DNA of 19,338 bases, from positions 15,700-35,037 of the forward strand of contig JAMYWO010000094.1 of NCBI GenBank assembly GCA_024220525.1. The letters are read 5' to 3'. A program made the translations under genes and the position numbers. This document shows, one piece after another, positions 17,432 to 19,338 of the stretch. This DNA is from Cochliopodium minus (lineage: Eukaryota > Discosea > Himatismenida > Cochliopodiidae). Below the pieces are notes generated by a model. The model was not told where the DNA came from. It was given only the letters and a program-made list of their open reading frames with translations, and ran no database searches. Positions within the stretch are counted from its first letter, which is position 1; every line of letters starts with the position of its first letter.

Positions 17432-19188
17432 ATGAGACAAGAAGATAAAACTGATTTACCAATATTCAAAAATTTTGGAACAAATGCAATTCATGCAGGA
17501 CAAGAATATGTAAGAATTTAAAATCACTTTTTGAAATAAATACTGTATTTATGATTAATATTTCAAAATAAAGGATTCATTTTCTGGAGCAGTCATTACT
17601 CCATTATCTTTAAGTACCACATTTGCTCAAAAATCACCAGGTGAATTTTATCCAGGACATTTTGAATATGCAAGAACAGGAAATCCCACAAGAAATTCAT
17701 TTGAAAATTGCGTGGCATCCCTTGAGAATGCTAAATATGGTGCTGCTTTTGCATCTGGTTTGGCAGCTACTGCAACATTGCTTCATCTTTTGAAGAAGGG
17801 AGATCATATCATCACAATTGATGATGTATATGGAGGTAAAATGAAAGAATTATTATTTTTTGTTAATAAAATGAGAAATTCGTTCAGAAAATTCTATTTT
17901 ATAATTATAATTTGGACAATATTATTATAAACTATATAATTCAGATTATTTAGCCTTATTGGAACATAATATCAGTTATTTTGATTTAAATAAAATAACA
18001 GGGAATTAATATAACTCCCTATTCTAGATTTTATGCACCTTAATATGTTAATAAATTTGTACTGTAAATTAATTTTGGTATTAATCAAAAATTATTGACT
18101 AAATCTTTATCAAACTCAATCTTTCTTTTTTTCATCCCAAAACAATATAGGTACTGGAAGATATTTCCAAAAAATCGCAGTAAACAATGGATTCGAGTTT
18201 TCTTTCATCGATCTCTCCGACGAAAGTCTACTCGAGAAGGAAATCCGTTCAGAAACCAAAATGTTGTGGATCGAAACTCCAACCAACCCTACCCTCAAGA
18301 TTGTGGACATCAAGAAGTTGTCCGAGATCGCACACAAACATAAGTTGATCGTTGTTGTCGACAACACCTTCATGTCTCCTTACTTCCAACGTCCTTTGGA
18401 TTTTGGCGCTGACATCGTTTTGCATTCCATCAGTAAATACATTAACGGTCACTCTGATGTTATTGGAGGTGTTGTATGTTTGAATGATGGTAATATTTTA
18501 TTTTTTATTTTTTGTTCCATTTTATTAAATTGATTGTGTTTTATTCATCAATTTTTATTGATTTATTTTTTATTTTTGCATATTGATTTTGATTTTTTTT
18601 TTCCGTTTAGAGGAAATCTTCAAACAATTGAAATTTCTCCAAAACGGAATGGGGGCAATCCTCAGCCCATTCGACTCCTTCCTCGCAATGAGAGGTCTCA
18701 AGACCCTCCACATTCGTATGGAACGTCACGCAACCAACGCCATGACTGTCGCAAAGTTTTTGGAGACCCATCCTAAAATCGAGAAAGTAACTTATCCTGG
18801 TTTGTCTTCTCATCCTCAACACCACATTGCTAAAACTCAAATGACTGGTTATGGAGGGATGATTACTATTTATTTGAAAGGTTGAAAAAAAAAAATTTTC
18901 TTTTATTTTATTTGTTTCTTATTTTTATTTCGATTTTTTTTATTTAAAGGTGGTATTAAGGAATCCAGAATTTTCTTGGAAAACTTGAAGATTTTTGCTC
19001 TTGCAGAATCTCTTGGTGGAGTAGAGTCTCTTGCAGAACATCCTGCTATCATGACCCATGCTAGTGTTCCTCCTGAGAGAAGAAAAATTCTTGGAATTGG
19101 TGACAACATGTGCAGACTTTCTATTGGTATTGAAGATGTTGAAGATATTTTAAATGATCTCAAAAATGCTTTGGAAAAAATTAATTAA
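17432..19188 (+). CDS. cth: Cystathionine gamma-lyase (PLP-dependent, transsulfuration)
   Basis: The enzyme cleaves cystathionine to cysteine, 2-oxobutyrate and ammonia in cytosolic transsulfuration. Exons 17432-17509, 17574-17835, 18151-18489, 18611-18880 and 18950-19188 give 395 residues, the usual length (human about 405). The sequence follows the Cys/Met-metabolism PLP family from end to end: FGTNAIHAGQ, LSTTFAQKSPG, FEYARTGNPTRNSFE, FASGLAATATLLHLLKKGD, DDVYGG, WIETPTNPT, VVDNTFMSPYFQRPL, SISKYINGHSDV, RGLKTLHIRMERH, YPGLSSHPQH, SLGGVESLAEHPAIMTHASV. K209 is the PLP-binding lysine and D184 the cofactor aspartate. HKH and PYFQRPL favour the lyase over cystathionine gamma-synthase, although activities overlap in this family. 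Nothing is missing. Introns 2-4 are phase 1. Exons 3 and 4 use markedly more C- and G-ending codons than exons 1 and 2. Confidence 0.97.
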
Positions 19189-19295
19189 ATAATTTTCATT
19201 ATTCTTTTTTTTTTCTTTTTTTTTTTCTTTTAAATAGATAACAAAAAATTATTTGGGTTCAAATTGTTAAATTTTTGGATTCAATATTTTTATTA

Positions 19296-19301
19296 AATAA
19301 A
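19296..19301 (+). terminator. Candidate poly(A) signal AATAAA
   Basis: AATAAA lies 108 nt after the cystathionine gamma-lyase stop, in the context TTAAATAAAATG. The spacing and context resemble the candidate after the surface protein. Support is only by motif and position. Confidence 0.4.
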
Positions 19302-19338
19302 ATGCAAAAATCAAAAACATTTTTAGTTCATTATTTTT

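Overview
The window looks like nuclear DNA of an AT-rich, intron-dense amoebozoan, with a dictyostelid-like (evosean) amoeba as the best guess. The reasons are very T-rich spliceosomal introns (GT..AG, many 46-120 nt), strong A/T-ending codon use, poly-Asn tracts encoded by AAT/AAC, and a CudA/STAT-like transcription factor of a kind I associate with amoebozoa. Nothing bacterial is present: there are no operons, rRNA, tRNA or CRISPR. I reconstructed genes by joining exons so that reading frame, GT/AG borders and family motifs all agree. All coordinates are conceptual splices, not transcript-confirmed.

Layout. (1) 1-548, minus: 5' part of PEX14, running off the left edge. (2) 914-4267, plus: PEX5, the peroxisomal import receptor, head-to-head with PEX14 across 365 bp; it breaks off in the TPR domain. 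(3) 4268-4478: an inverted T6A/A6T heptamer block with a single N at 4393, which looks like a contig join. (4) 4479-5400, minus: 5' part of an acid-sphingomyelinase-like phosphodiesterase with 9-nt and 23-nt micro-exons, also cut off at the join. (5) 5469-6017, plus: small soluble cytochrome b5. (6) 6239-9819, plus: nine-exon type I surface protein with Gly-rich GLUG/beta-helix-like repeats and a Pro-Ser-Thr stalk; its last intron holds a duplicated ~265-bp element with a conserved hairpin. (7) 10185-10760, plus: VOC/glyoxalase-fold protein. (8) 11054-14585, minus: DH-PH RhoGEF with a very long Asn/Pro-rich tail. (9) 15020-16719, minus: CudA-like transcription factor with an IPT/TIG-like C-terminus. 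(10) 17432-19188, plus: complete cystathionine gamma-lyase.

Functional links. The only clear partnership is PEX14 (docking) with PEX5 (receptor), sharing one divergent promoter region. The other genes are unrelated single-copy neighbours: lysosomal or secreted lipid hydrolysis, haem electron transfer, adhesion or sensing, Rho signalling, developmental transcription and transsulfuration. The most interesting signals are the structured duplicated intronic element, the micro-exons, and the assembly break that truncates two convergent genes.
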